Source: Bordetella sp.
GTDB lineage: Bacteria > Pseudomonadota > Alphaproteobacteria > Caulobacterales > Caulobacteraceae
NCBI GenBank assembly: GCA_017308115.1
Contig: JAFKFS010000022.1
Location: 1 to 50,571 of the forward strand
Direction: 5' to 3'
DNA: 50,571 nt
Positions 27,661-36,353 of the stretch are shown in pieces. Under the pieces are notes generated by a model. It worked only from the letters and a program-made list of their open reading frames with translations, had not been told where the DNA came from and did no database searches. Both the position numbers and the translations under genes were made by a program. Position 1 is the stretch's first letter. Each line of letters starts with the position of its first letter.

Positions 27661-28050
27661 TCTGACCGATCCAATCGCCGAAACATCGATCGACGGCGTC
27701 GCCGGAAGCGTGCGCCATCGCGGCACGCTAATGGTCAGGGCGGCGGGATCCGGCGCCCATAGGAGCATTTCATAGGCCGTGGCTGATCGGTCGGCCAAGT
27801 TGACCCGCATTCGACATAACTGGTTCGACGGAAGATCTTTCTTCGCCTTTATCCAAGGCCGTCGCAATCACAGATTGCTCAAAACAAGGTCATTTCGAAT
27901 TTTGGTACGACAAAGTCTCTCGGATAATCGAATACTGGAAATAGCACCGGCACAGGTCCGCGAGGCGTGGCCGGTAACACGACCAGTGAGGCGTGTTCCA
28001 GTCGGAACTGCACGGGATTCTGGCGTCGCTGAAATTGGACGAGACAGCAG

Positions 28051-28082
28051 AAAGCCCACGCTGAGGGCATCAGCGGGGCTTT
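28051..28082. terminator. Strong hairpin, probable terminator
   Basis: AAAGCCC-A-CGCTGA and TCAGCG-GGGCTTT form a 13-bp stem with one bulged A around GGGCA. The ends give short T-runs on both strands, so it may act both ways. It lies about 390 bases beyond the thioredoxin-like gene and may instead belong to a lost gene. Confidence 0.55.
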
Positions 28083-28224
28083 GAGAGACTTGGGTGGAGA
28101 AGCAGAATTTGGCCGATACTTCACCCTAGCGATCCGCTTCTTGGCATAAATATCCTGATATCCGCTGCCTAGGCATCCGAGGAAAAAGGCACTCCGATGG
28201 CCTATGATGGTTACGGCCGTCTGA

Positions 28225-28329
28225 CGCATCAACGACTGCAGTCATGATCACGGCCATTGCCGCTTCTGCGGCGAGATGTGCCGCGAGTGCGCAAATGACT
28301 GCCGAAAGCCCTTAACGACGGCTCGCTGA
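28225..28329 (+). pseudogene. Remnant of a Cys-rich DUF326-like protein
   Basis: Thirty-four codons between two stops encode a His/Cys-rich tail: RINDCSHDHGHCRFC followed by GEMCRECANDCRKP. The spacing CxxCxxxCxxCxxxC matches the repeating pattern at the end of DUF326, the small four-helix copper-binding proteins. No start codon or upstream helices lie in the same frame, so this is read as the C-terminal fragment of a lost gene. Confidence 0.4.
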
Positions 28330-28450
28330 ATGATCGCTGGCGATCAAACCCCATGTGTGACGAACAGGTAGATTTCGTTCAGCAGCCGTTCGGCCTCGGC
28401 GGCGGGTCCTTCGTCCTTCATTCATGGCCTCCCTCATGCTCGCTTGATGA

Positions 28451-28467
28451 ATGTTACGATATAACAT
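28451..28467. promoter_or_regulatory. Zur box
   Basis: ATGTTACGATATAACAT is a 17-bp imperfect palindrome that matches 15 of 17 positions of the proteobacterial Zur motif ATGTTATANTATAACAT. It lies between a possible -35 TTGATG (28444) and -10 CATAAT (28465), where a bound repressor would block RNA polymerase. The first gene starts 33 bases downstream. It predicts release of the whole operon when zinc is scarce. Confidence 0.8.
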
Positions 28468-28500
28468 AATAGCGACTCTCTTCGTGAACGGGGGAGCGTC

Positions 28501-28761
28501 ATGCACTCAAGATCGATCCTGCTCGCGGCCGCGAGTGTTTCCGCATTGTCGCCGTCGGCCCGGGCCGACGGCCCCATCGCCGCCTGGACCCTGCCCCGCC
28601 CGACGCCGGACGGTCGCCGCGCCTGGCCGCTGATCGGCCTGGGCGTGTTCGGCGTCGCCCTGCTGTTCCCGGCCGCTGCCGAATGGCCGACGCACGAGAT
28701 GGAGACGCCGATCACCGTCACAGGCGGCCTGCTGCTCGGCGCCGCCCACCTGATGAACTGA
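28501..28761 (+). CDS. Small membrane protein with MerC-like C-terminus
   Basis: An 86-residue protein, the first gene after the Zur box. It starts at ATG 28501 with GGGGGAG nearby. Residues 1-22 look like a signal or membrane segment (SILLAAASVSALSPSARA), and two more hydrophobic stretches follow at about 43-58 and 68-84. The ending THEMETPITVTGGLLLGAAHLMN (residues 64-86) resembles the last helix of MerC-domain proteins, with the conserved His and Asn. A normal MerC has four helices and about 130 residues, so this is a short or degenerate version. Its place suggests a small inner-membrane zinc-related role. Confidence 0.6.
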   Translation: MHSRSILLAAASVSALSPSARADGPIAAWTLPRPTPDGRRAWPLIGLGVFGVALLFPAAAEWPTHEMETPITVTGGLLLGAAHLMN

Positions 28762-28805
28762 CGGCGCAGGCCGTACGCCCAACGACTTCCTGGACATCCG
28801 ACACC

Positions 28806-30758
28806 ATGAAATCCGCTATCATTCAGGTCTCTGCGACGGCGTTAGCCGCCGCCCTCGGGACTGCTTTTCCCGTCATCGCCGAAGACACCCCGCCGCAACG
28901 CCTGCCAGACGTGGTCGTCACCGCCACGTCCACCCAGCGGACGACGACCGACGCGCCCGCCAGCGTCACCGTCATCGACCGCGAAGAGCTTCTTCGACGC
29001 CCGGTTCAAGACCTGACCGACGTCCTGCGCGACGTGCCGGGCGTGATGCTCAACGGCGCCGGGCTGACCCGGCGTGGCGTCTCCATCCGCGGCATGCCCA
29101 GCGAACACACCCTGTTCCTTCTCGACGGGCGACGGGTGAACGCCGCCGCCAACGCCATGCAGCACGCCGACTTCGACCTGGGCTGGATTCCGGCAGAGGC
29201 CATCGAACGCGTCGAGGTCGTGCGCGGACCGATGTCCTCGCTCTATGGGTCCGAAGCCCTCGGCGGCGTGGTCAACGTCATCACCCGCAGCGCGGCCGAT
29301 GAGTGGCGCGGCAGCCTGACCGCCATGGGCGGATTACGCGAGGATGGCCGAGGGGGCGAAACCTACCAAGTCGGCGCCTATGTGGGCGGCCCGCTGGCGC
29401 AGGACCGCCTCGGCCTCAGCCTGTTCGCGGAATCCAAGGCGCGCGCCAATACGCCCCAGGCGACGAACCGTCGCCTTTCCGACCTCGAAGATCGCGAGAC
29501 CCTCACCGGCTCGGCGACCTTGAGCTGGACGCCGGATGCGGCGCAGCGGATCGATTTGACCGTCCTGGCCGGACGCGACGACCGCTATCGCGACACGGCG
29601 ACTACAGGCGCATCGCCCGTCTACTATCGCTTCGCCGACACGGTGCAGCGGCGCCAGTACGCCCTATCCCACAGAGGATTCTGGCGCTGGGGCGAAACAG
29701 CCGCCCGCGCCTACCGTTCGACGCTGGATCGCGAGAATGCGGTGACGGCTGGCCAGACCCCTTCGCGCCCTGTCGGAATGCAGGAGGACATCCTGGACGG
29801 CCGGGCGACGTTCGACCGTTGGGCGGGCCATCGCCTGAGCGTGGGCGGCGAGTGGCGGCGCGAAGGGCTGGAAGACGCGGCTGCCTCCCGCTCCGGCCGG
29901 CTGGAAGGCGAACGCTACGCCCTGTTCGTGCAGGACGAGCGGGCCCTGACGCCCTCGCTGTCGCTGACCGCCGGCGCGCGTTTCGATCACCACGAGCAGT
30001 ACGGGTGGCAGACCAGCCCGCGCCTCTACGCCGTCTGGTCGCCGCTCGAGGGACTGACGCTCAAGGCCGGCGGCGGGCGAGGTTTCAAGTCGCCCAGTCT
30101 GAAACAACTGTCGCCGGAGTTCGAGACCATAGCGGCCGCAGGTCGTTTTCGGGTCTACGGCAACCCCGACCTGAAGCCGGAGATCGGAACCTCCTACGAG
30201 GCCTCGGCCGAATATCGCCGGAGCGGATGGATGGGCCGAGTCGGCATTTTCGACAATGACATCAAAGACCTGATCGAAACACGCTGCACCGCGTTCTGCG
30301 GCGTGCGCGGCCGTGAAATCCGCCTGTATCAGAACATCGCCGAGGCCAGAATTCGCGGCTTCGAATTGGCGGGCGCCGCGCCTCTACCGGCCGGTTTCAG
30401 CCTGAGAGCGGACTATACCTACCTGGACAGCGAAAACCGGGAGACGGGCGCGCCCTTGTCCGAACGGCCCGAGCACAGCGGCCACGCCACCCTGCGCTGG
30501 CAACCGGAGGACACCCGCTTCGTCCAGCTTCGCGGCGAGTACGTCGGCGAGCAATGGATGATCTCCAACTCCGTGCAGCAGGCGGTTTCCGACTATGCTC
30601 TGGTGTCGCTGGAGGGCGGTTACCAGCTCCAGCCGAACCTGTGGGTGCGCGCCGGGGTTCAGAACCTGACCGACGTGCGCCTGGCCGAGGAATCCGCATT
30701 CTTCTCCTTCGCCGAGCCTGGCCGCTTCTACCACCTCGGCTTCACGGCGAGCTTCTGA
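28806..30758 (+). CDS. TonB-dependent receptor of the Zur operon (CirA/BtuB-like)
   Basis: A 650-residue receptor of the shorter metal-chelate type. The leader ends near PVIAED, followed by a TonB box (LPDVVVTATST), a plug with ASVTVIDREEL, VSIRGMPSEHTLFLLDGRR and SSLYGSEALGGVVNVITR, and a 22-strand barrel ending YHLGFTASF. ATG 28806 is chosen because it starts a good leader, although the ribosome site is weak. It lies 44 bases after the MerC-like gene and 3 bases before the CobN-like gene. The equivalent receptor in the Pseudomonas aeruginosa cluster (PA1922) is induced by zinc depletion. The ligand is probably a zinc or other metal chelate, possibly a tetrapyrrole. Confidence 0.92.
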   Translation: MKSAIIQVSATALAAALGTAFPVIAEDTPPQRLPDVVVTATSTQRTTTDAPASVTVIDREELLRRPVQDLTDVLRDVPGVMLNGAGLTRRGVSIRGMPSEHTLFLLDGRRVNAAANAMQHADFDLGWIPAEAIERVEVVRGPMSSLYGSEALGGVVNVITRSAADEWRGSLTAMGGLREDGRGGETYQVGAYVGGPLAQDRLGLSLFAESKARANTPQATNRRLSDLEDRETLTGSATLSWTPDAAQRIDLTVLAGRDDRYRDTATTGASPVYYRFADTVQRRQYALSHRGFWRWGETAARAYRSTLDRENAVTAGQTPSRPVGMQEDILDGRATFDRWAGHRLSVGGEWRREGLEDAAASRSGRLEGERYALFVQDERALTPSLSLTAGARFDHHEQYGWQTSPRLYAVWSPLEGLTLKAGGGRGFKSPSLKQLSPEFETIAAAGRFRVYGNPDLKPEIGTSYEASAEYRRSGWMGRVGIFDNDIKDLIETRCTAFCGVRGREIRLYQNIAEARIRGFELAGAAPLPAGFSLRADYTYLDSENRETGAPLSERPEHSGHATLRWQPEDTRFVQLRGEYVGEQWMISNSVQQAVSDYALVSLEGGYQLQPNLWVRAGVQNLTDVRLAEESAFFSFAEPGRFYHLGFTASF

Positions 30759-30761
30759 CCC

Positions 30762-33700
30762 GTGAGCGCGTTGCTTCGCTTCATCCTGATCGCCGCCATC
30801 TGCCTGGCCCCGGACCTGGGTGTCGCCGCCGAGGATAGGCCGGCTCTGTCCGTGCAGGTTGTCGGCAGCGATTTCGTCCTGCCCGCCAAGTTCGCGCGGC
30901 TACAGGCCATGGCCGAAGCGGAGGGCGTGGTCCTGCGCGGAGCGTCCATCTCTGCGCTCGACGATCGACCGGACTGGGCCCGGGCCGACTTCATCCTGCT
31001 GGACACGCCGCGCCCGTCCGATGTGGAAGCGGTGCAGGCCGGCATCGGCGACAGGCTTGATGTCAACGACCGGCCATGGGTCCGCATCGGCGGCGGCGCG
31101 CCGGCCTTCGGCAACCTGTCGCCCGAGGCGGCGCGGCGCATCGCCGGCTACTATGCGGCGGGCGGCCGGGAGAATTTCACCCTCCTGTTCCGATATCTGA
31201 AGCTCTACGTCGCGGGCGGGGACACCACCACGCTTCCACCGCCGCGGCCCCTACAGGAGGTGGGATATCATCACCCAGGCGCCAAGGCGCACGACAGCAG
31301 CGACTTCGGCGCATGGGTTGTCGAGCGGCCCGCGCGCGCCCGCGCGGCGCTCTTGATGTCCAGTTCACAGGTCGCGGACGGCGACACCGCAGTAATCGAC
31401 GCCCTTATCGCCGCGCTGGACGCCAGAGGTATGGAGGGCGTCGGCGTCTGGTTCGACCAACGTCGTCCGCAGGGGCTGACCGAGGCGCTCGCGCCGCTCG
31501 CTCCCGATCTGCTTATCAACACCCAGCACATCGTCGCCGGCGACGCGATCCTTAGCCAACTCATCGCGCTCGACATCCCCGCCCTGATGACCTTCTCCTA
31601 CCGCGAAGGCGGCATAGAAGCGTGGCGTGCAGCCGATACGGGCCTGCCCAGCCGTTCCGCCGCCGCTCTGATGGCGCCCGCCGAGGCCTGGGGCATGAGC
31701 GATCCCATGGTGATCGCCGCTTTCGACAACGGCGCCCTGGCGCCTATTCCCGAACAGGTCGAAGCCGTCGCCGGCCGCGCCGCCCGCCTCGTCGCCCTTC
31801 GTCACAAGCCCAACGCCGAAAAGCGGCTGGCCCTGATGTTCTGGAACCACCCTGGCGGCGAGGCCAATGTTTCGGCCTCGAACCTGAACGCTCCTCGCAG
31901 CCTGGAAGCGCTGAGCCAGGATCTGAACGCAGCCGGCTACGCAGTTTCCCCGCTCCCCGAAGTCCGCTGGATCGAGACGGCGCGCGCCATGCTGGGCGCC
32001 TTCTACCGGCATGAGGAACTGGACGGTCTGCGGGAGCGGGAATTGGCCGTGACCCTGCCCGTCGCCCGCTATCGCGCCTGGCTTGACGCCCTGCCCGCCG
32101 CCCGGCGTGACGCCGTCCAGGCCCGCTGGGGCGACCCGGCGCGGCATTGGTCGGTGCGGACCATCGACGGCGAGGCGGCTTTCGTCATTCCCGCATTCCG
32201 AGACGGCGCCCTGACCGTCCTGCCTCAGCCGCCGCGGGCGGCCCGTGTAGGCGAAGCCTATCATGATACCGCCGCGCCGCCCGACCATCTGTACCTGGCC
32301 GCCTATCTGTGGCTGCGCGACGTCCTGGACGCCGACGCCCTCATCCATCTGGGCACGCATGGGACGCAGGAGTTCCTGCCCGGCAAGGACCGGGGACTGT
32401 CAGCACATGACGACGCCTTCGCCGTGCTGGGCGACCTGCCGGTCGTCTATCCCTACATTCAGGACAACATCGGCGAGGCCATGCAGGCGAAGCGGCGCGG
32501 CCGCGCCGTCACCATCAGCCATCAGACCCCGCCCTTTTCTCCCGCCGGTCTGAACGACGAACTCAAGACTCTCCACGACCTGATCCATCAGCACCAGCAG
32601 TTGGACGAGGGCGCGGTGCAGGACGCCGTGCGTGAGCAGATTCTCGACCTCGCCGCGCAACGAAGCGTGGACGCCGACATGGGATGGACGCGATCAACCG
32701 CGCGCGTCGACTTCGCGACCTTCCTGGATCAGTTGCACGACTATCTGCATCAGGTCGGCGGCGCGCCCACGCCGCTCGGGCTGCACGTGTTCGGTCGTCC
32801 GGCCTCGCCGGATCACCGGCTGACCACCGTCATGCAGCAACTGGGCGCGCCCTACTTCGAGGCGCTTGGCCTGGACCAGCAGGAGGTGTTCGCCAAGGAT
32901 CAGGCCGCCCTGCACGCCGATCCGGCCTTCCAGACGCTGCAACGTCACCTTCGCGACGGCCTTCCTTCCAGTTCCGTCGCCGATCCCCTTCTGCGCGCCC
33001 AGATCGAACGCGCTGAAATCCTCGACCGGCGCCTGGCGGAAACCGGAGAGACAGACGCCCTGCTCAGGGCCCTGTCCGGCCGTTTCGTCCTGCCCGGCGA
33101 AGGCGGCGATCCGGTCCGTAACCCCGAAGCCGTCGGCGGCCGAAATCTCTACGCCTTCGCGCCGGACAAAATCCCCGCCCAGGCCGCCTATGACGCCGCC
33201 GCCGAGGCTCTGGACAGCCTGCGTCAGGCCTATGCCGAAGAGCACGATGGGCGCCCGCTGACCAAGATGGCCGTCAGCCTGTGGTCGTCCGAATCCGTCC
33301 GCACTCTCGGCCTTCCTGAGGGACAGATTCTGCGCGCGCTGGGACTGCGACCGCGCTGGGACGCAGGAGGACGCGTCGTCGCTCTCGACATCATACCGGC
33401 CGGCGAACTGGGGCGGCCGCGCATCGACGTGGTGGTGCACGCCACCGGCGTCTATCGCGATCAGTTCGACGGCTTCCTGCGCCTGCTGGCCGACGCGGTC
33501 GAACGCATCGCCAAACAGAACGAGCCCGGCGATCCCGTTGCGGAGAACAGCCGCGCCGTCGCCGCTCGCCTGGTCGCCGAAGGCCTTTCGACCGATGAGG
33601 CCGAGGCCCTGGGCCGCGCCCGCATCTTCAGCAATGCACCCGGCGACTATGGCAGCGGCGTGCCCGACGCCGTGCGCGACGCCGACAACTGGAATGACGC

Positions 33701-34613
33701 CGAGGCTCTGGCCGATCCCTTCCTTGACCGCCTGGGCTATGTCTATGGCGCGGGACGCTGGGGCCGGAAAGCGGAGGGCGGCGTCTTCGCGGCCCAGCTC
33801 GCCGGGGTCCAGGCCGCCGCCCTGTCGCGATCCAGCAACCTGCACGGCGTCCTGTCGACCGACCACCCTTTCGAATACCTGGGGGGCCTGTCGCTGGCGA
33901 TCCGCCGGGCCGGCGGCGAGGCGCCCTCTCTCTACATCACGGACGCGCGGGCCAGGTCGCCAAGGACGGTCGCCGCCCGCGATTTTCTGGCTGCGGAAAT
34001 GCGCAGCCGCTACACTAACCGCACCTGGATTCAGGCCATGCAGGCCGAAGGCTATGCCGGGACGCTGGCCATCGTCGACCTCGCCGACAATCTGTTCGGC
34101 TGGGAGGCGACCGCCCCAGGCATGGTTCGACAGGATCAGTGGCAGGCGCTTCATGACGTCTATGTGCGCGACGAACGCGGCCTGGGCGTGCGCGAATGGT
34201 TCGAAGCCCACAACCCCACGGCCGAACGGCAGGTGATCCAGCGCTTGCGAGACGCCGTCGCCAAGGGCTTCTGGTCTCCGGACGAGGCGACGCGGCAGGC
34301 GCTGGAATCGCGCCTGGCGCAGATTGACGTTCGCGCTCTCCCCGGAGCGACAACGCCTTCCGGCTTCGGCCAGGGCGCGGCCCGCCCGCTGCCCTCCCCG
34401 AACGTGGCCCCGGTTCTGGCGCCAGCGCCCACGCCGACAGCCGCGCCTTCCGACAGGGTGCACGGTCAGGTCCTCGAGAAAATCCCGCCGCCGGCTCCGG
34501 CCCCGTCACTTCCCCCGCCGTGGGGCGGCCTACTGTTTCTCCTCGCCTTCCTGGCGGGCGGCGTCAGTCGCCTTGTCTCATTCCCTCGAAAGTCCTCTCA
34601 TGCCCCAGCTTGA
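30762..34613 (+). CDS. cobN-like: Exported CobN/H-subunit chelatase-like protein
   Basis: A 1283-residue protein of the CobN/BchH/ChlH family, the large porphyrin-binding subunit of ATP-dependent metal chelatases. Family motifs include FWNHPGGEANVSASNLN (about 360), HLGTHGTQEFLPGK (about 529) and YPYIQDNIGEAMQAKRRG (about 563). Unlike cytoplasmic CobN it starts with a clear signal peptide (MSALLRFILIAAICLA, cleavage near VAAED) and ends with a Pro-rich segment and a membrane helix (about 1250-1272) plus basic residues. The chelatase domain should therefore face the periplasm. The start is GTG 30762, three bases after the receptor stop. No CobS or CobT ATPase is present. It may extract or transfer metal from an imported chelate. 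Confidence 0.88.
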   Translation: MSALLRFILIAAICLAPDLGVAAEDRPALSVQVVGSDFVLPAKFARLQAMAEAEGVVLRGASISALDDRPDWARADFILLDTPRPSDVEAVQAGIGDRLDVNDRPWVRIGGGAPAFGNLSPEAARRIAGYYAAGGRENFTLLFRYLKLYVAGGDTTTLPPPRPLQEVGYHHPGAKAHDSSDFGAWVVERPARARAALLMSSSQVADGDTAVIDALIAALDARGMEGVGVWFDQRRPQGLTEALAPLAPDLLINTQHIVAGDAILSQLIALDIPALMTFSYREGGIEAWRAADTGLPSRSAAALMAPAEAWGMSDPMVIAAFDNGALAPIPEQVEAVAGRAARLVALRHKPNAEKRLALMFWNHPGGEANVSASNLNAPRSLEALSQDLNAAGYAVSPLPEVRWIETARAMLGAFYRHEELDGLRERELAVTLPVARYRAWLDALPAARRDAVQARWGDPARHWSVRTIDGEAAFVIPAFRDGALTVLPQPPRAARVGEAYHDTAAPPDHLYLAAYLWLRDVLDADALIHLGTHGTQEFLPGKDRGLSAHDDAFAVLGDLPVVYPYIQDNIGEAMQAKRRGRAVTISHQTPPFSPAGLNDELKTLHDLIHQHQQLDEGAVQDAVREQILDLAAQRSVDADMGWTRSTARVDFATFLDQLHDYLHQVGGAPTPLGLHVFGRPASPDHRLTTVMQQLGAPYFEALGLDQQEVFAKDQAALHADPAFQTLQRHLRDGLPSSSVADPLLRAQIERAEILDRRLAETGETDALLRALSGRFVLPGEGGDPVRNPEAVGGRNLYAFAPDKIPAQAAYDAAAEALDSLRQAYAEEHDGRPLTKMAVSLWSSESVRTLGLPEGQILRALGLRPRWDAGGRVVALDIIPAGELGRPRIDVVVHATGVYRDQFDGFLRLLADAVERIAKQNEPGDPVAENSRAVAARLVAEGLSTDEAEALGRARIFSNAPGDYGSGVPDAVRDADNWNDAEALADPFLDRLGYVYGAGRWGRKAEGGVFAAQLAGVQAAALSRSSNLHGVLSTDHPFEYLGGLSLAIRRAGGEAPSLYITDARARSPRTVAARDFLAAEMRSRYTNRTWIQAMQAEGYAGTLAIVDLADNLFGWEATAPGMVRQDQWQALHDVYVRDERGLGVREWFEAHNPTAERQVIQRLRDAVAKGFWSPDEATRQALESRLAQIDVRALPGATTPSGFGQGAARPLPSPNVAPVLAPAPTPTAAPSDRVHGQVLEKIPPPAPAPSLPPPWGGLLFLLAFLAGGVSRLVSFPRKSSHAPA

Positions 34614-35076
34614 AGCCGGCCTGTATCAGGTCTCCAGCCTGTTCCTCGCGCCGGCGCTGATCCTGATCCTGGCCGCCATGGCCTATGCCCTGTTCGCCCT
34701 CGGCGCCTTCCTGGTGGAAGCCGGTCAGCGCCGACGCGCCCACTGGCGCAGTCCGCTATGGCGACGCTGGCGAGCGACCGGAGCCGCCAGCGACGATCTG
34801 GAACTGATGATCCTCAAGGACCTCGAGGGATTGCGCATCGTCTCGCGCAGCGCCCCGATGCTGGGCCTTGTCGCCACCATGATCCCCATGGGCCCCGCCC
34901 TGCTGGCGCTGGGCCGTGGCGACGCCTCGGGCGTAGGCGAGAACATGGTGGTGGCCTTTTCGGGCGTCACCTTGGCCCTGATCGCCGCCAGCATCGCCCA
35001 CTATGTGCTGACCGTGCGCCGGCGCTGGCTGCTTCAGGACCTGCGCGTCATCGAACGCGAGCGGGAGACGGGCTGA
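34600..35076 (+). CDS. exbB-like: MotA/TolQ/ExbB-like proton-channel protein
   Basis: A 158-residue inner-membrane protein with three helices (about 13-38, 85-105 and 118-138), the arrangement of ExbB, TolQ and MotA. SAPMLGLVATMIPMGPALLAL and SGVTLALIAASIAHYVL are the conserved channel helices. ATG 34600 lies inside the end of the CobN-like gene, a 14-base overlap in another frame, so translation is coupled. The partner is the DUF2149 protein encoded next. Together they could form a dedicated proton-driven motor that powers the nearby receptor or the anchored CobN domain. The protein is shorter than standard ExbB, lacking the extended cytoplasmic loop. Confidence 0.88.
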   Translation: MPQLEAGLYQVSSLFLAPALILILAAMAYALFALGAFLVEAGQRRRAHWRSPLWRRWRATGAASDDLELMILKDLEGLRIVSRSAPMLGLVATMIPMGPALLALGRGDASGVGENMVVAFSGVTLALIAASIAHYVLTVRRRWLLQDLRVIERERETG

Positions 35077-35378
35077 TGCGTTTCCTCGACGAAGAAGACG
35101 ACGATCCCATCACGGCCGTTGTCAATCTGATCGACCTGTTCGTGGTGATCATCGCCGTCCTGCTGGTGGTTCTGGTTCAGAACCCGCTCAACCCCTTCAG
35201 CGCGCGCGACCTGGTGGTGATCGAGAACCCCGGCAAGGCCGACATGCGCATTACCGTGAAGGAAGGCGACGAACTGACCCGCTACGAATCCCAGGGGCAG
35301 ATCGGCGAGGGCCAAGGCGTCAAGGCGGGCTCGGCCTACCGGCTACCCGATGGCAAGATGATCTATGTCCCCGAATAG
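35076..35378 (+). CDS. DUF2149 protein, ExbD-like partner
   Basis: A 100-residue DUF2149 protein. It has a short acidic N-terminus (MRFLDEEDDDP), one membrane helix with an Asp (NLIDLFVVIIAVLLVVLVQNP, about 17-37) and a periplasmic tail. That topology matches ExbD and TolR, which put a membrane Asp in the proton path. Its ATG shares one base with the stop of the ExbB-like gene (TGATG). In related genomes DUF2149 genes sit with CobN-like and ExbB-like genes, which supports an ExbD-like role. Confidence 0.85.
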   Translation: MRFLDEEDDDPITAVVNLIDLFVVIIAVLLVVLVQNPLNPFSARDLVVIENPGKADMRITVKEGDELTRYESQGQIGEGQGVKAGSAYRLPDGKMIYVPE

Positions 35379-35436
35379 AAGACCGGATCATAAATCCCAG
35401 TCCCAAGCCAGCGCCCCGTCGATCGGACATTCGCCA

Positions 35437-35454
35437 CTGAGCGCAGGCGCTCAG
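35437..35454. terminator. Possible bidirectional terminator
   Basis: CTGAGCG and CGCTCAG form a perfect 7-bp stem around CAGG between two convergent operons. It overlaps the SGNH hydrolase stop. No T-tract follows on either strand, so the call is tentative. Confidence 0.35.
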
Positions 35455-36350
35455 GGCTGAGCGAACCCGCTCACATGCGTCAGGGCCATGGCGATCTGTT
35501 CCGCCGTCGCCTCGGCGCCGCGCAGAGTGGGATGGAAGGGCGCGGCCCCCGCCTTCTTCCAGCCGCGCGTCCAAGGCTCCGGCGAGCAGGGGTCGTGGGC
35601 CTGACCCAGGCGGTTCATGTCGACGTAGATCGCCCCGCCGGCCCGCGCCGCCGCTTCCGTGGTCGCCGCCAGCCGGTCGCCGACATCGCGCATGAGGGCC
35701 GCCTCCGAGGGGCTGAGGCCAAGGGCGTCGCAAGTCCCCTCCTCGGGCAGAAGCGCCGGATAGGCCGCCACGGCCACAACCGCCTGGGGCGAGCGCGCCT
35801 TGACGGCCCGGATGGTCGCCAGCAGTTCGTCGCCCAGCGTGTCGTAGGCGCGGCCCGCCGCCGGTTCGGGGCCGCGCCAGAAGGTCCGGACCAGCCAGCC
35901 GAACGGCGAGGCGTCCTTGCGCGCGGCCAACAGGGACAGGTCGCCGACATAGCCGATGTCGTTGCCGCCCACCGTCAGGGTGACGAGCCGGGTCTGCGGG
36001 GTGACGGCGCGGATCTGGGCCCTCTGGAAGAACTGGCCGCCCTTGAGAACATGGCGCGTGACGGCGCCGCCGCAGCTCATGTCGATGATCGAGAGGTCCA
36101 AACGGCGCGCCAGCTGCTGCGGATAGCCGTTGACGCTGCGCGCGCACAACAGAGGGCTGCCGCGCTGGAGCGGACCGAGATCGGCGCCAGCGGCGAAGGA
36201 GCTTCCCAAGGCGACATATTCGGGCGTCCCCGCCGGCGTCCGGCGCGCCTGAACCGCCACGACGGCGACAGCCAGGACCACCAGGCCGACGAGAAGCAGC
36301 ACCGCCCACAGACAACCCAGCCTGATCCTGAGGAAAAGCGCGCCGTGCAT
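35451..36350 (-). CDS. SGNH/GDSL-family hydrolase
   Basis: A 299-residue esterase of the SGNH fold. A signal anchor covers about residues 9-34. Block I is ALGSSFAAG (Ser about 51 in place of GDS), block III is VGGND (Asn about 130), and the C-terminal His about 273 lies in PFHPTLRG. The form with GSSFAAG resembles actinobacterial secreted lipases. It removes acyl or acetyl groups from lipids or sugars. It is the last gene of the receptor operon, three bases after the MFS stop, and faces the periplasm or outside. With two other esterases in the locus it supports an ester-bearing substrate. Confidence 0.88.
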   Translation of the reverse strand: MHGALFLRIRLGCLWAVLLLVGLVVLAVAVVAVQARRTPAGTPEYVALGSSFAAGADLGPLQRGSPLLCARSVNGYPQQLARRLDLSIIDMSCGGAVTRHVLKGGQFFQRAQIRAVTPQTRLVTLTVGGNDIGYVGDLSLLAARKDASPFGWLVRTFWRGPEPAAGRAYDTLGDELLATIRAVKARSPQAVVAVAAYPALLPEEGTCDALGLSPSEAALMRDVGDRLAATTEAAARAGGAIYVDMNRLGQAHDPCSPEPWTRGWKKAGAAPFHPTLRGAEATAEQIAMALTHVSGFAQP

Positions 36351-36353
36351 CGG

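Larger units (their letters stand above)
27661..28450. other. Gene-poor, lower-GC stretch
   Basis: No intact gene was found in about 790 bases. Composition is visibly lower in GC than elsewhere. It contains a strong hairpin (28051-28082) and a short Cys-rich coding remnant (28225-28329). The right end leads into the Zur-box promoter. It looks like a scar left by gene loss or insertion. Confidence 0.55.
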
